From the NCBI RefSeq assembly GCF_018687715.1, contig NC_056767.1:25717501-25781500 (forward strand): 64,000 nt of DNA, in the 5' to 3' direction. Positions 1 through 11,040 of this stretch are shown in pieces. Position numbers and translations under genes: made by a program. Source of the DNA: Carya illinoinensis. Lineage: Eukaryota; Streptophyta; Magnoliopsida; Fagales; Juglandaceae. The notes under the pieces were generated by a model, which was not told the origin of the DNA, made no database searches, and saw only the letters and a program-made list of their open reading frames with translations. Each line of letters starts with the position of its first letter. The stretch's first letter is position 1.

Positions 1-340
1 TTATAAGCACTGCAATTTGTGTACGTCAAAAGCAATATACCATTCTAGCGCTGCTTTTGATACTTTTTGCAAGGATTAAAATCGCTGCAAATTTCCATAA
101 AAACGCTGCAAATGTGCCATATCAGAAACAGCGCTTGATTTTTTGTTGCATTTAACATTTTTTGCAAGGACTAAAATCGCTGCAATAAATAAAAAGCGCT
201 GCAAATTCCCAAAAGCAACGCTTGCTTCCTTTGTTGCATTTTGCATTTTTTTCAAGGACTAAAATCGCTGAAACTGATGATTTGCAACGAATTTTGGCCT
301 AGTTGCAACGACTAAAAATCGCTGCAAATACTTAATTACA
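1..340. repeat. E0 left subterminal repeats (GCTGCAA / AAATCGCTGCAA)
   Basis: Short direct and inverted copies of GCGCTGCAAAT and AAAATCGCTGCAA are packed through this stretch. They match the repeats next to the right end of E0 (17590-17833) and both ends of E2. In En/Spm-type elements such subterminal repeats bind the element's own DNA-binding protein. That role is inferred here. Confidence 0.7.
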
Positions 341-591
341 AAATTAAAAAAAAAAAATTAGTACTGAAACATACAATTTCAGTAATTTTTTTCACTGTAT
401 TAGAAGCAAAGTTAGTATATCAGCTAGGATTTAATTCCCGTTACTTAATAATACAAAGGGTACATAGAAAATAACAACAAAGTACTCTTAATCCTTACCC
501 AAGTCAAATTATAAATTCATTTACATTATAATTTATATAGACGGAGGGGTAGCTTGATACATTTTAAAGTACTGCTAAAATTTCTCTAATC

Positions 592-691
592 ATCCAACCC
601 TTATTGCACCTATTCTTTGCAAAAATGAATAAGATGTTCCAGCAAAGCCACCTCCAACTATAACATGCTTGCTGTCCAATAAAGGCCATTC
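592..691 (-). pseudogene. Possible captured exon with a glycine-rich dinucleotide-binding motif
   Basis: One minus-strand frame reads KHVIVGGGFAGTS, the classic GxGxxG start of a Rossmann fold in FAD/NAD(P) oxidoreductases, then runs to a stop. The fragment is about 30 residues, has no partner domain nearby and lies inside E0. It could be a host exon captured by the transposon, or chance. No specific enzyme is claimed. Confidence 0.3.
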
Positions 692-1740
692 AGTTTTCTA
701 CATGAAAGATATATAAAGATCATGGGTTAAGAATGTAGAAATGATAGGAATTTACTTAGAAATGGAAGAGAACAAGAAAGTACAAAAAAGCTGGAATTTT
801 CACCCACCACAAGCATCTCAAAAACAATAAACTGCAACTAAGTTTATTAATCAGTCAATCTAAGTTTATTCATCAACAATGACATGAATATTTTTTAATG
901 CTACTGCTTTTACTAACTTGGGCCATTAAGAAGGAAAAACAAATAGGTAAGTTCTAATAGATAAACATGTAATGGGCACATGGAAAGCATTTGAAAGACA
1001 TAAAGGAAAGTTTGGTCAAGGGGAGCTGTTAGTTTTTTTATGTGCCCAAAATGATATGAATGAGGGTTTGACATGTATACAGTCAGAAAGAGATCTAATC
1101 AACTTATAAATTATATTGAATGATTTGCGATCCTCATTTCCATATGATTGTACATGTGTTTGTTCTCACTGGATCATATCAGTAAATATTTAGTAACATT
1201 CACAAAATTAAAAGAATAGACATGGGAGTGAGAGAGCAACCAAACTGAGGTTGTTTATTGGTCGATTTCCAAAGGAATGACCATAGTTTAATGCATCTTT
1301 ATGAACTTTGGTGTTGCAAATTCCAGCAAATCATTCAGTGGTATTGGACCAAAGAAATTGAAGTCTATACTTCTGTTGATTTGAAGCTAACCGAAGGTTA
1401 CCACATGTACTAATCGTGTTAAACAACAAAGGAAATATCACATCCACACACCTGTTGAAGCCACACATTTCCAATGGTTCAGAAAAACAAAAGGCAACAT
1501 AAACAACCAGATTTAATGTAGTATATAAGCCATACATTAAATATTCGATTGGCATACAATCCTAGTCCTGATTTAATCACATAAATTATATATATAGTAC
1601 TAAAATGAATACAAAAATCACCAATTTGTATTCATTTTAGTACTATATATGTACACATACCAAAACACTCAAAAGTTATTGGATGAAAACGGCCAGCAAG
1701 CTATTATTCATGATCTACATGATCACATTCAGGTAAGAAT

Positions 1741-1821
1741 ACTGATGTCAGTATCTTGACAATTGATAATGGTGTTTTTGAGGTTCTTGCCACTAATGGA
1801 GACACTCATCTTGGAGGTTAG
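1741..1821 (+). pseudogene. Captured HSP70 (BiP-type) exon fragment
   Basis: The frame starting at 1741 reads T, then [14 protein letters not shown] and [11 protein letters not shown], then a TAG stop. This is the conserved nucleotide-binding-domain segment of HSP70 chaperones, in the wording typical of the ER-lumenal BiP subfamily (an intact gene continues with EDFD). Only about 26 codons are present. No upstream or downstream HSP70 sequence was found, and the piece sits inside E0. It is therefore a captured and truncated exon, not a gene. HSP70s are ATP-driven protein-folding chaperones; this scrap cannot act as one. Confidence 0.8.
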
Positions 1822-2748
1822 ACCATATATTCTTAGCCACTGTTTTATTGGTTGTTAAGTTTTCTGTAAGAGAAGACATGGACTGAAAGTTGTTTATTTT
1901 TCTTCCACCATGGACAAAAGTATATTTCCTAGTTGTGTGTTAGCTTTCTTGAACTGTTATTCATTGAACACAAAGTGATAGTCTACATATTCAATGCTTG
2001 GTACAGGGTTGGCAGTCAAGGCAAGTGCACTAACATTATCACACCAAAGGATGGGAGCTGTGATGAGAGAAAGATGAAATTCATTGAACAACATGCAAAG
2101 TACATAAAGCTCAGTTGTAGTGAGTTGTTGTACAAACAACTAAATATAGTTGTTTTCCAGAGTGCTCCCATATACCAGTGAGTTATTTTCTAAACTGAAA
2201 AAAGAAATTTCTAAACTCATCTACAGAGTGCTCCCAATCTTCAAAGCTCTAGTCATTTCTATTTCGTTTACTTTGAAAAAATGGTTGACCACCTCCACAT
2301 TGTTTATTCATTGACTCTTGTTTTCATTTTAGTGTTCTAGATAAATATTAAGAATTGGTAAAAGTATGAATTACATTTCCATTTTTGTATGAAAAATTAG
2401 GGCCTGTGGAATGGTTTTTACTAAATAATATGCCTTCACTCCAGTCTTTCAGAATTTTAAATTTTAAATTAGAGTGAAACTGAATTGACATATACACACG
2501 TCCCTTCTGTGTTCCTATATTTTTAGAATTTGCCCTGTCACCATGTCTCATTTCTGTCTTCGCTCCATACAAATATTTCCAAGCTTAAGCAGAGCCCCAC
2601 TCACTATTTACAGTTACCTAGATACAAAATGCAGTACATACAACCTATGTTACCAGTGTAACAGATGATTATAAAAACAGGCCCTTAAAGGAAAATACGA
2701 GATGAAAGAAAAACCATATATGGAATCCAAACCATATAATCTAAGTTA

Positions 2749-2987
2749 CTTACATTATGAAAGTTGGAAAAACATGACCATAAACCACCAGTCATGAACG
2801 CTTGAACAGAATGAGGATCTATTTTTGACTTCAAAATAGATGATTCTCTTGGATGCATACAAGTGCACTTGGGTGGCACGGTTTTGAGAGAAAAACCAAG
2901 AGGTGGGCTATGATCTAAAAATAGATATCTAGCCAATGAAATAATAGAAGAAGTTAACAGCAAGCATAATCCCTTAAAATTTGTCAA
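2749..2987 (-). pseudogene. Unrecognised exon-like open segment inside E0
   Basis: The minus strand is open from about 2987 and contains KTVPPKCTCMHPRESS and DPHSVQAFMTGGLWS. It then meets a good splice donor (AAT|GTAAGT) near 2749. The open frame, the donor and the setting among other captured fragments suggest a host exon carried by E0. The protein is not recognised and the frame could be fortuitous. Confidence 0.25.
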
Positions 2988-3875
2988 ATTAGTGATCTAT
3001 GTGAACCCATGTAGATCAATATAACCATCATACAGCCCCTATATGTCAAATACTCATATAGGTTCAATCACATGCTATGAAGTAAGGGATGAGGAAAATG
3101 CAGATTCAAAAAATAAAAGAGAAAATGCATATTATTTAAGACTATTTTTGCAAAACAGATGGTACATTAGTAAGTTTAACCTCAAGGCTTCCTCCTGGAA
3201 ACAAGCATGGCAGTCTTTATGCAAGAGTACATATAAACAGTACAAATCAATCTATAGAGAAACTTTATCTTGTGACAATCTATAACAAAAGGATCTTGGG
3301 TACTAAGTGAAAACATCAATGAGTGCATAATTAATTAAGAATACATCAAGAATCGGGGCCTAGCCATCCTTCGTTTGCAGTTGACGTTTCAGCAATCGAT
3401 TAAAACCAAACTCCCATACCATGCCCACAGCATACTTCAATATATTTAAGCATGATAGGGATAGTAACTAAGATCCAAAGAAAAGTGTAGAGAAAGGAGT
3501 CCATTTAACCATTAAGAAATAACCACACATCAAACTATTCCAGAAATGTACTATACTTTTATGCAATTACATTGTAAAACAGGGCAAGGTCAAAGCAGCA
3601 GAAATCTTGAATTTACTGAAAGTCAAAGCCGAATTACAAAAAACTAGCTTATGGTTGAAACTTCAAAGTTCCATTGGCAGGAGTCCCTATGGCATGGAAA
3701 GTTTAGAGTAGTAGAACCAAAATAAAAACAAATAAATAATTGGTGAAAACAGGTTCGAGCAAACTAGGAAATAGGAAGAGCCAATATTGACAAGATAAAA
3801 TACCACATTTCAGAAGAGAAAATTTAAATAGGAAGCATAGCTATAGACATAATAACCAACAAGTCAGGAATCTAA

Positions 3876-3955
3876 CCCAGCTGAAAGCTTATCATCAGAT
3901 ATTACAGTCTCAACACCAAGGGCATGAATTGCACTCTTAATCCCAGCCTATGAAT
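3876..3955 (-). pseudogene. Unrecognised exon-like segment inside E0
   Basis: One minus-strand frame reads AGIKSAIHALGVETVISDD, then KLSAG, and meets a GT splice donor. The composition looks like a real protein segment (an alpha/beta hydrophobic pattern), but the family is not identified. It lies in E0, on the same strand as the exon-like piece at 2749-2987. Confidence 0.3.
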
Positions 3956-4460
3956 TGGCCCATATAAGTTATTGGGTTTTGGGGAAGCTAGTCTGTAGCA
4001 TGTAGTAGATTAATTAATTGAAGCAAGGATGCCAACAGGTCAATACTTCCTTAAAAAGAATAACATACCAGGTACATAGGTTGTCGATGCATCATGCTTT
4101 CAAAAGCATACAAGATTTACAAAAACAGTCAAACTACATGCGGCCTCAAGTGTGATATATATGTTGAGGCTAGAGCAATCATGATCTGTGTTTTTATAAT
4201 GCACAAATGACACCATAGTGAGTTACCAGCGTTGGAGAAATAGATATGATGTTGTCTAAAGCCTAGAAGTTGCATTCTAGGTGAGAAGAACCAAAAAAAT
4301 CTTGTATAAATTACAAGTTAATTGCCTTAAGACCGTGAAACCCACGTCAAGCAAACATACAACAGCTTTCATAACACCTACTGAAATTCCATGAAATCAT
4401 GATAACAAATTTACATGTAGAGGAACAAAACAAGGAACAAATTCACTACAACAAAAATAG

Positions 4461-4640
4461 GTTTTAGTGACAGATGAAACTGTCACAAGAAATGCAAAAA
4501 ACGTCACGAAATATATTTAGTGACGGTTTCTGACCGTCACAACAACTGTCACGTAATGTGCGTCACGGATTACATTTGGTGACAGTTTACTGTACAAGCG
4601 TCACTAAAAATATTTTTAGTGACGGTTGGAGATGTGCCGT
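4461..4640. repeat. E1 left outer subterminal repeats (AGTGACGGTT / ACCGTCAC)
   Basis: Several direct and inverted copies of TTAGTGACGGTT and its variants lie just inside the left terminus. The matching right-hand cluster is at 16620-16710. They are probably binding sites for the element's own DNA-binding protein, by analogy with TnpA sites of En/Spm. Confidence 0.75.
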
Positions 4641-4644
4641 TTGA

Positions 4645-5110
4645 AATAACGTTCGAACGTATGATTTTCTGTGACGGTTAGAATCCATCACAAAATATAA
4701 CGTTCGAACTTAAAATTATACGTTCGAACGTAAAAAGGAGGAGCTGACATCCGAACGAGAAAAGCTAACGTTAGTTGATTATAGTTCGGACGTATAATGT
4801 AAACGTTCGAACGTTTATACGTGCGAACGTTACGTTCGAATCTCGAATCCAACGAAAATGAAATAAAGTCCGAACGTTTGTATCATGACGTTCGGACGTT
4901 AATTCGAATGTTAAGTGAGTAGAGTTCGAACGTAAATAGTACGTTCGGATGTTTGTAATGTTAAACTTTTTTGACATTTGAACGCTTTTTTAAATTGGGT
5001 TAAACGTTCGAACGTTTTGTTACTATTTTGTAAGGTTACGTTCGAACGTATTTTTGAACGTTTAATACTGTTGAAACGTATTTTTTTTACATTCGAACGT
5101 ACATATCAGA
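4645..5110. repeat. E1 inner palindrome cluster (AACGTTCGAACGTT and variants)
   Basis: Dense, mostly perfect or near-perfect palindromes centred on TTCGAA or TCCGAA and flanked by ACG/CGT. Further clusters in E1 lie at 12447-12725, 13818-14022, 14400-14782 and 16419-16600. Each copy is CpG-rich in an otherwise AT-rich setting. Apparent small reading frames here (for example 4771-4977) are translations of the repeat. Confidence 0.85.
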
Positions 5111-5234
5111 AATGCTAAACTCATCCACTTAATAAACAAACCAATTGTTTCACATTACAGTACATATTTCACAACCAATATTGTTTGAAACTGTTTTCAA
5201 ATTAGATGTAAAAAACGTAATACAGAAATAAGAT

Positions 5235-6863
5235 TCATTTCTTTTTCTTTCCTCGCCCAGCACGATTCTGTTGCAATGACATAACACGGTCCATTTGCAG
5301 CATCATCTCCCGCTGCACTTGCTCTTGGACCTCACTACGGATTCTTTCCTCATGTTCTCTTTGTTGGTCCTGCAAACGCGTCTCTAAATGAGACTGTCGC
5401 TCTAAGAGGGACTCCAACTCTTGCTGTCTAGACCTCATATACTCATTCTCGCGTCGTGCAGTTTCTAAATCTTTGGTAAGATTATTAATTTGTGATGTCG
5501 ATGAGGTTGAGGAAGATGAACCGGAATGCTTGAAAGATCGTCCCAAACCTCTTGCCATACTAGAGTTGGGCCCAAGCACCTGTGAAAAAATGTCCAAGTC
5601 ACTAGGAGAGGAATCCCCAGAAGCTGACTGCATCTCCATCATTTTTCCCTGCAGTTTGAGAGATCAAAACACACAATAAGTAACATATTAAAAGAAATAC
5701 AAATAAAAAATAATTTAATCACATGTTCCATAATTTATTCAACAAAAGGAACACCGCTTACATAATTAATTGCAGCTGCAGGATCCATCCACTCACTATG
5801 CTCATTAGTGTGAGCAGCAGCATAGACATGAATGAGGGAAAAGTTTTCAGGATCATCACGTTTCTAAGAAAATGACATTAGCAATTTGAAAAAGACAATA
5901 TTAGTACTTATATAAAAGAATAATAAGAAAAAATATGAATTATTACGTTTATTAATTACCATTTTTTCAGCAAGACGATGGAATGATCTTGAACCAGCAC
6001 GATGGTGAATAGTCAGAGCAGATCTATTATTTGCATTTGTAGAACTTAAGTGCTACAAAAATAATTCTCACCGTTAATTGTAATATATGTACATACATAT
6101 AATATAAACAACAAATATAAATGTAAATAATTATAGAAAATAATTCTAGAATACCTGATATTCTGGAGAGGCAAAAAGATCACAACACTTTATCTAGTCA
6201 TCTAATTTCATCTGCTAGAAAGGGGACTGTGCAGCCTCTTCAAACGTCTCAAATTTTTTGAAATGGTCGTGACATCGTCCCTTGTGACGTCGGAATAGTG
6301 TAGCCATTAACTCATTCACAGTTCTCAAATCCTCGCTACGACCAAAGTCGAGGTCAAATTCATCCTAATTATAAATTAGGAAATTCATCCTAATTATAAA
6401 TTAGGAACGTTAAAAATATAATAAACTAATGTAGGTGAAAAAAATGATATAATAAGTAAACTCACCAGCACACGACTCCGAATGTGTTCCTTAATCTCAT
6501 TCGGCACATCTCTCCAGGAGCGCACATAAAATGGAGCGTAAGCTCGAATTACTGTGCCAATATAGGAGGAAAGCGCTGCTGCACTATCATTCACTCCTCC
6601 AGTGGAATTATCAGGAATTGTGATTTTCAATTTACCATGCCTTCGATTTTTCTCAAGTGAGATGCCGCGGTAGGTGTCGACTATGCATCGTTCTCTGTAA
6701 TGTTATTGAAACATTCCTTACCGGTAGGTGTCGACTGTGCATCGTTCTCTGTAATGTTAACTTCATCTTCGGGAACAGACTCCTCAGGTGGGGAGTCCTC
6801 AATGGGTTCAGGACTTGGACTCGGTGGAGGAGGCACATTTCTCTTTTGTCTTTTTGGCGGCAT
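5235..6863 (-). pseudogene. Ptta/En/Spm (Transposase_24-like) transposon gene, broken
   Basis: This is the second gene of E1, downstream of TNP2 on the same strand. It starts MPPKRQKRNVPPPPSPS at 6863. Exons can be followed by comparison with E3. One carries SLEKNRRHGKL and YIGTVIRAYAPFYVRSW. The next (about 6360-6175) carries DEFDLDFGRSEDLRTVNELM. Others carry HHRAGSRSFHRLAEKM and HVYAAAHTNEHSEW. The last (5642-5235) encodes a glutamine-rich coiled coil ending in RGKKKK. In En/Spm-type elements such proteins are accessory DNA-binding partners of TNP2; that role is inferred. Lesions: a TAG at 6681-6683 inside a tandem duplication whose sister copy still has CAG, and TAGs at 6215-6217 and 6194-6196. 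It is therefore unlikely to make full-length protein. Confidence 0.82.
6668..6759. repeat. 38-bp direct repeat (54-bp spacing) in the E1 Ptta/En/Spm gene
   Basis: A 38-bp sequence at 6668-6705 recurs at 6722-6759 with one difference (ACTATGC versus ACTGTGC). The spacing is 54 bp, which keeps frame. The single difference turns CAG into TAG on the coding strand. The duplication covers the exon 1/exon 2 boundary and leaves only a 27-nt GT...AG interval where E3 has a normal intron. Confidence 0.8.
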
Positions 6864-6965
6864 ACTTGGAAATGATTATATATAAGAAAAAAATATTATT
6901 AGAATAAATTTATATTTATTATAAAATTCTATAATGGCTGTATATGAATAAACTTTTTAGTACTT

Positions 6966-9900
6966 TTAGTCTTCATCTTCGGATGTATTTTCCATGTTTG
7001 TTTCAGAATGTCTCTGTATAACATCTTCGTCATCATCATCAAGCTCTTGTTCGTCATCCTTATCCACTTCCCCCCCGGATTCTTGTTCGTCTTCTTCTTC
7101 TGACTCTTCTTCTGTACTTTTCTCACTTTCTTCAATTGAGTGATAATTTAATGAAGACGGGTCGAGATGGATGAGTGGGACGTCATCTCTACATAAGGGG
7201 AGCAACTTGAGTGCACCGAGGTCAACAAATAAGTTAATACCCCCTCCTCCATCTTCCTGGTAGGCCTCTACATTTAGAGTGTCATCTTCATCTCCACTAT
7301 TATCGTAATCTGCACTCGTTCCTACTTCATATATATTTCGAGGGACAAATTTTTGTACAACTCGCCAAGTTATCTCTCCACTATCTTCATCAGCACTTTT
7401 CATTGGATCAATCAAGTAATAGATTTGAGTAGCTTGACAAGCCAGTACGAATGGATCATCTTCGTACCATTTAGATGCAGTATTGACACTTGTAAAATGA
7501 TTATCCCTATATATTGAATCCCGACCACCGCCTAGATCCCACCAATCACATTTGAAGACATATGTTATAGACCCACCCAGATATTTCAATCCGATAATAT
7601 CACGAATGACACCATAATAATCAATATCATCTGTTCCATGACTCCCCTCGACCAAGACACCACAGTTTTGAGTTTTTCTATTACGTTCACGGTCCAGAGT
7701 ATGGAATCTATAACCTCGAACTGTGCATGCAGTGTATTGAAGTGCTCTGTTTGATGGACCACGGGCCAATGCATACAATTCAAAAGAGACTGATTCGGGA
7801 TCACGAGCACGTTGTTCCAATATCTAACAATTTAAATAATGTCATTTATTAAATATTAGCTAGAGTTAAAACTTTCATCATGTAACATATAGTATAGAGT
7901 TTAGTTCATACACGTTGTTCAAACCATCTAGAAAATTCTGACTCGTGTCTTGCCACTATATCCTCGACGCCTTCCATCTTAAGTTTGTCCATGTGCTCAC
8001 TGTATAGTATATATTATCATATTATTTTACATAACAATAGTTAAAGTTGTATATAATCTTTAGAATTATTTAAACCTTATACAACGACATACCTGAGATA
8101 GTGATCAATCTCCTGACAATTATTTAGTACGTACCACCGAACTTTACCCAACTCTGTATCAAGTAAATCGTAACCCGTTTGTGCACCCAAAGGTCGTACA
8201 TTCTGAGAAAACACTGATAGCTCACGAGAAGGCGGAGCAGCAAGATCAGCATTTTGTTCTTGACGAATAAATCGTGTCTCAACACCACGAAGATATAAAG
8301 AGCAAAATGTTAACCATTCATCATGTATATAGGCCTCTGCTATTGAACCCTCAGCTCTGGCTTTATTCCCAACAGTGCGCTTCAGTCGACCTAAATATCT
8401 TTCAACTGGATACATCCAACGGAACTGTACTGGTCCACCCAACATGATCTCCCGAGGTAAATGTATTGCTAAATGGACCATGACATCAAAAAATGACGGT
8501 GGAAAGATTTGCTCAAATTTACATAGTATAGTAGCAATGTCTTCTTCCAGTTTCTGCAGCATATCTCGCTTCACTACCCGAGCACACAAATCCTTAAAAA
8601 ACATACACAGTTCAGTTATGGCAACACGTACAGGAGATGTTAGCTTCCCACGAATTCCCACCGGTAATAACTTCTGTAAAAATACGTGACAGTCATGACT
8701 TTTCAATCCACCAATTTTCCAGTCATCATGACTTACGCATCTACTGATATTTGAAGCATAACCATCTGGCAACTTCACACCTTGCAACCATTTGCAGAAG
8801 TCCATCCTCTCCTCCCTTGTCATTGTAAAACATGCATGCGGCATGACCACCCTCTCACCATCCACTCGTAAATGCAAATTATGTTTAATTCCCATTCTCT
8901 CAAGATCTTTCCTTGTCTTAATCGTATCTTTCGTCTTTTTATTGATGCTCATCAATGTACCCAGTATATTATCACAAATATTCTTCTCAATATGCATTAC
9001 ATCCAAACTATGTTGCAACATGCAGGACGACCAATACGGCAACTCAAAAAAAATACTACGCTTTGTCCAATTCAATTCTGCTACGCCTCGTTTTCTCTTG
9101 TTCTTTCCCCGACCTTTGCCAAAATTGTTCGCTGCCACATGTACCAATTGTTCCAGGATCTCTTCCCCAGACAACTCATTTGGTGCAATTCTATCTTCTA
9201 CGCGTCCATCAAACTTAGCGGATTCTATTCTCCATGCATGATTAGTTGGTAGATAACGTCGATGACCCATGAAACACAACTTTTGAGAATATTTTAACCA
9301 CTCACTAGTAGTTTCTTTATTACACGTCGGACACGCTAACTTTCCTTTAGTACTCCAGCCAGAAAGATTCCCATATGCCGGAAAGTCATTTATCGTCCAC
9401 ATTACCGCAGCATGCATCTGAAAAGTTGTTGATGTGGATGCATCATAAGTTCTGACACCTGCTTCCCATAACTCTTTCAACTCTTCAATCAACGGCTGCA
9501 AATATACGTCAATGTCATTCCCAGGTGATCTCGGGCCGGGGATAAGCAAAGTTAACAAAAAGTTGGGCGCCTTCATGCACCTCCATGGTGGAAGATTGTA
9601 CGGAATCAACACTACAGGCCAAGTGCTATAACTTGTACTCATATTTCCAAAAGGGTTGAATCCATCAGTTGTGAGTCCGAGACGCACGTTCCTTGCTTCT
9701 ATCCCAAACTCTGGATACTGATTATCGAAAGATTGCCACGCAAGTGAGTCAGCAGGGTGCCTCATAAATCCATCATTTTGAACTCTTTTCTCTTTGTGCC
9801 ACTTCATATCGTGAGCTATTTTCTTACACATGTATAATCTTTGCAACCGGGGTTTCAATGGGAAATATCGCAATACTTTAACCGGAACGCTTTTCTTATC

Positions 9901-10638
9901 CTTCCACCTCGACTCTCCGCATACAGGACATGCTTGTTTCTCCTCGTTCTCATTCCAAAATAAAACACAATCATTCTTGCACGCATGTATGGACTTATAC
10001 TCAAATCCTAATCCCTTTCTCAACTGTTTCGCTTCATAAAAGTTCTTCGGCAATGCAGATCTTTCGGGAAGTACTTCATTAAATAAGTCTAATACCATGT
10101 TAATTGCTTTGGTTGACATTCCACACAATGATTTTATGTGAAGCAACCGCACAATAAACGACATTTTAGAATGTTTTGTACAACCTGGATAAAGCTCATG
10201 CTTTGCATCTTCCCACATTTCTGGAAAATTATCTGAATCATTCTGTCGCCCACTTGAGCCATTGTCGTCAACCTCATCCATAAACATTCCAGCTCCAATG
10301 TCACTCAACATCTCCTCCATCTCATCTCGCTCATAATCATCATCCACGTTGTGCAAATTTTCCCGCTGACTGAATAAGTCATCCGCTGATTCAGCATACG
10401 GCTCACCATGCAGTACCCATCGAGTATAGCCCAAATCCATACCATTCACAAATATATGACTTTCAGCTTCATCCAATCCGATCGCACACAAATTTTTACA
10501 ACCTCGACATGGACACTTAATGTAACCACGACTATCAGCAGACGCCTTTGCAAAATCAATGAAAGCCCTTACTCCACGAGCATAGGGTATGTAATCTTTT
10601 CCAAGTCTATCGCGTAGACGCATCCAACTTTTATCCAT
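6966..10638 (-). CDS. TNP2-type transposase of CACTA element E1, three exons, uninterrupted
   Basis: This is the catalytic transposase that cuts and joins the ends of En/Spm-type elements in the nucleus. Inferred exons are 10638-8093, 7999-7912 and 7823-6966, all with GT-AG junctions. They total 3492 nt, or 1163 residues. The start chosen is MDKSWM, the usual TNP2 opening; a longer open frame reaches 10650. Domains in order: a Transposase-associated zinc-binding segment (KCPCRGCKN, near residue 45); the Transposase_21 core with TTDGFNPF and a CPTC motif near residue 430; a DUF4218-like segment (GGPVQFRWMYPVERYLGRLK); then in exon 3 a DUF4216-like segment (KCDWWDL, KWYEDDPFVLA) and a very acidic tail. 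Exon 2 is 88 nt in both E1 and E3. No stop or frameshift is visible, unlike the neighbouring genes. Upstream lie a conserved hairpin block and GCGGGAAA sites. Confidence 0.92.
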
Positions 10639-10719
10639 TTCTAAAAACATCTAATTTTTTAGTAATTAAGGTAAAGTTAAATACACATGCATGTCATGAT
10701 ACATCATGTTCAAAGTACT

Positions 10720-11040
10720 CTTTCTCAAGGTAGTTGGTCCTATCCCATTCGAGATTATATTCTCCATATTGCACAATTCCCGTCACTCTACTACTTTGAA
10801 TGTTAGTAAAAATTTCGGCAGCACTTCCCCATAGTTCTCCAAGTATACATGTTCACATATAGGGATTATGACCCTAAGAACAGTATACCCAAAGAACAAA
10901 TGAGGAAGACACCGAAATTTCATACTAAACGTTCAAAGTATGAATAACGTTTATGTGCAATACAGATAATATAATCTCAAACTGTCCACACTGGACAATT
11001 CAGGAATTAATGTACACCTAAATGTACACTAATTCCCAAA
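10720..11040 (-). promoter_or_regulatory. Conserved non-coding block upstream of TNP2 (E1 copy)
   Basis: Read on the minus strand, this block shares segments with 53997-54330 in E3 in the same order. First comes a hairpin (11003-11036 here, arms GGAATTA...TAATTCC with TGTACA inside). Next is a GTCCA...TGGAC inverted pair (10979-11002), then TTGGAGAACTATGGGG followed by TGCTGCCGAAATTTT, then GAATGGGATAGGACCAACTA. No reading frame explains the conservation. It sits in the presumed transcribed leader of TNP2, so an RNA or DNA structural role is possible. The function is unknown. Confidence 0.65.

Larger units (their letters stand above)
340..4443. other. E0 interior, mostly non-coding
   Basis: Apart from the captured fragments listed separately, this 4.1 kb holds no sustained reading frame, RNA gene or clear promoter. 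Short open frames such as 1933-2181 and 3043-3285 show no recognisable domain. Near 1565-1650 there is an inverted pair around TATATATAGTACTAAAATGAATAC. Confidence 0.5.

Noticed and set aside
4771..4977. Small open frame rich in VRT repeats
   Set aside because: It is a translation of the ACGTTCGAACGT palindrome cluster. The same applies to 14209-14761, 53519-53725 and 58729-59038.
8375..9252. Several open frames on the plus strand across TNP2
   Set aside because: They are antisense to a long conserved transposase exon and show no domain.
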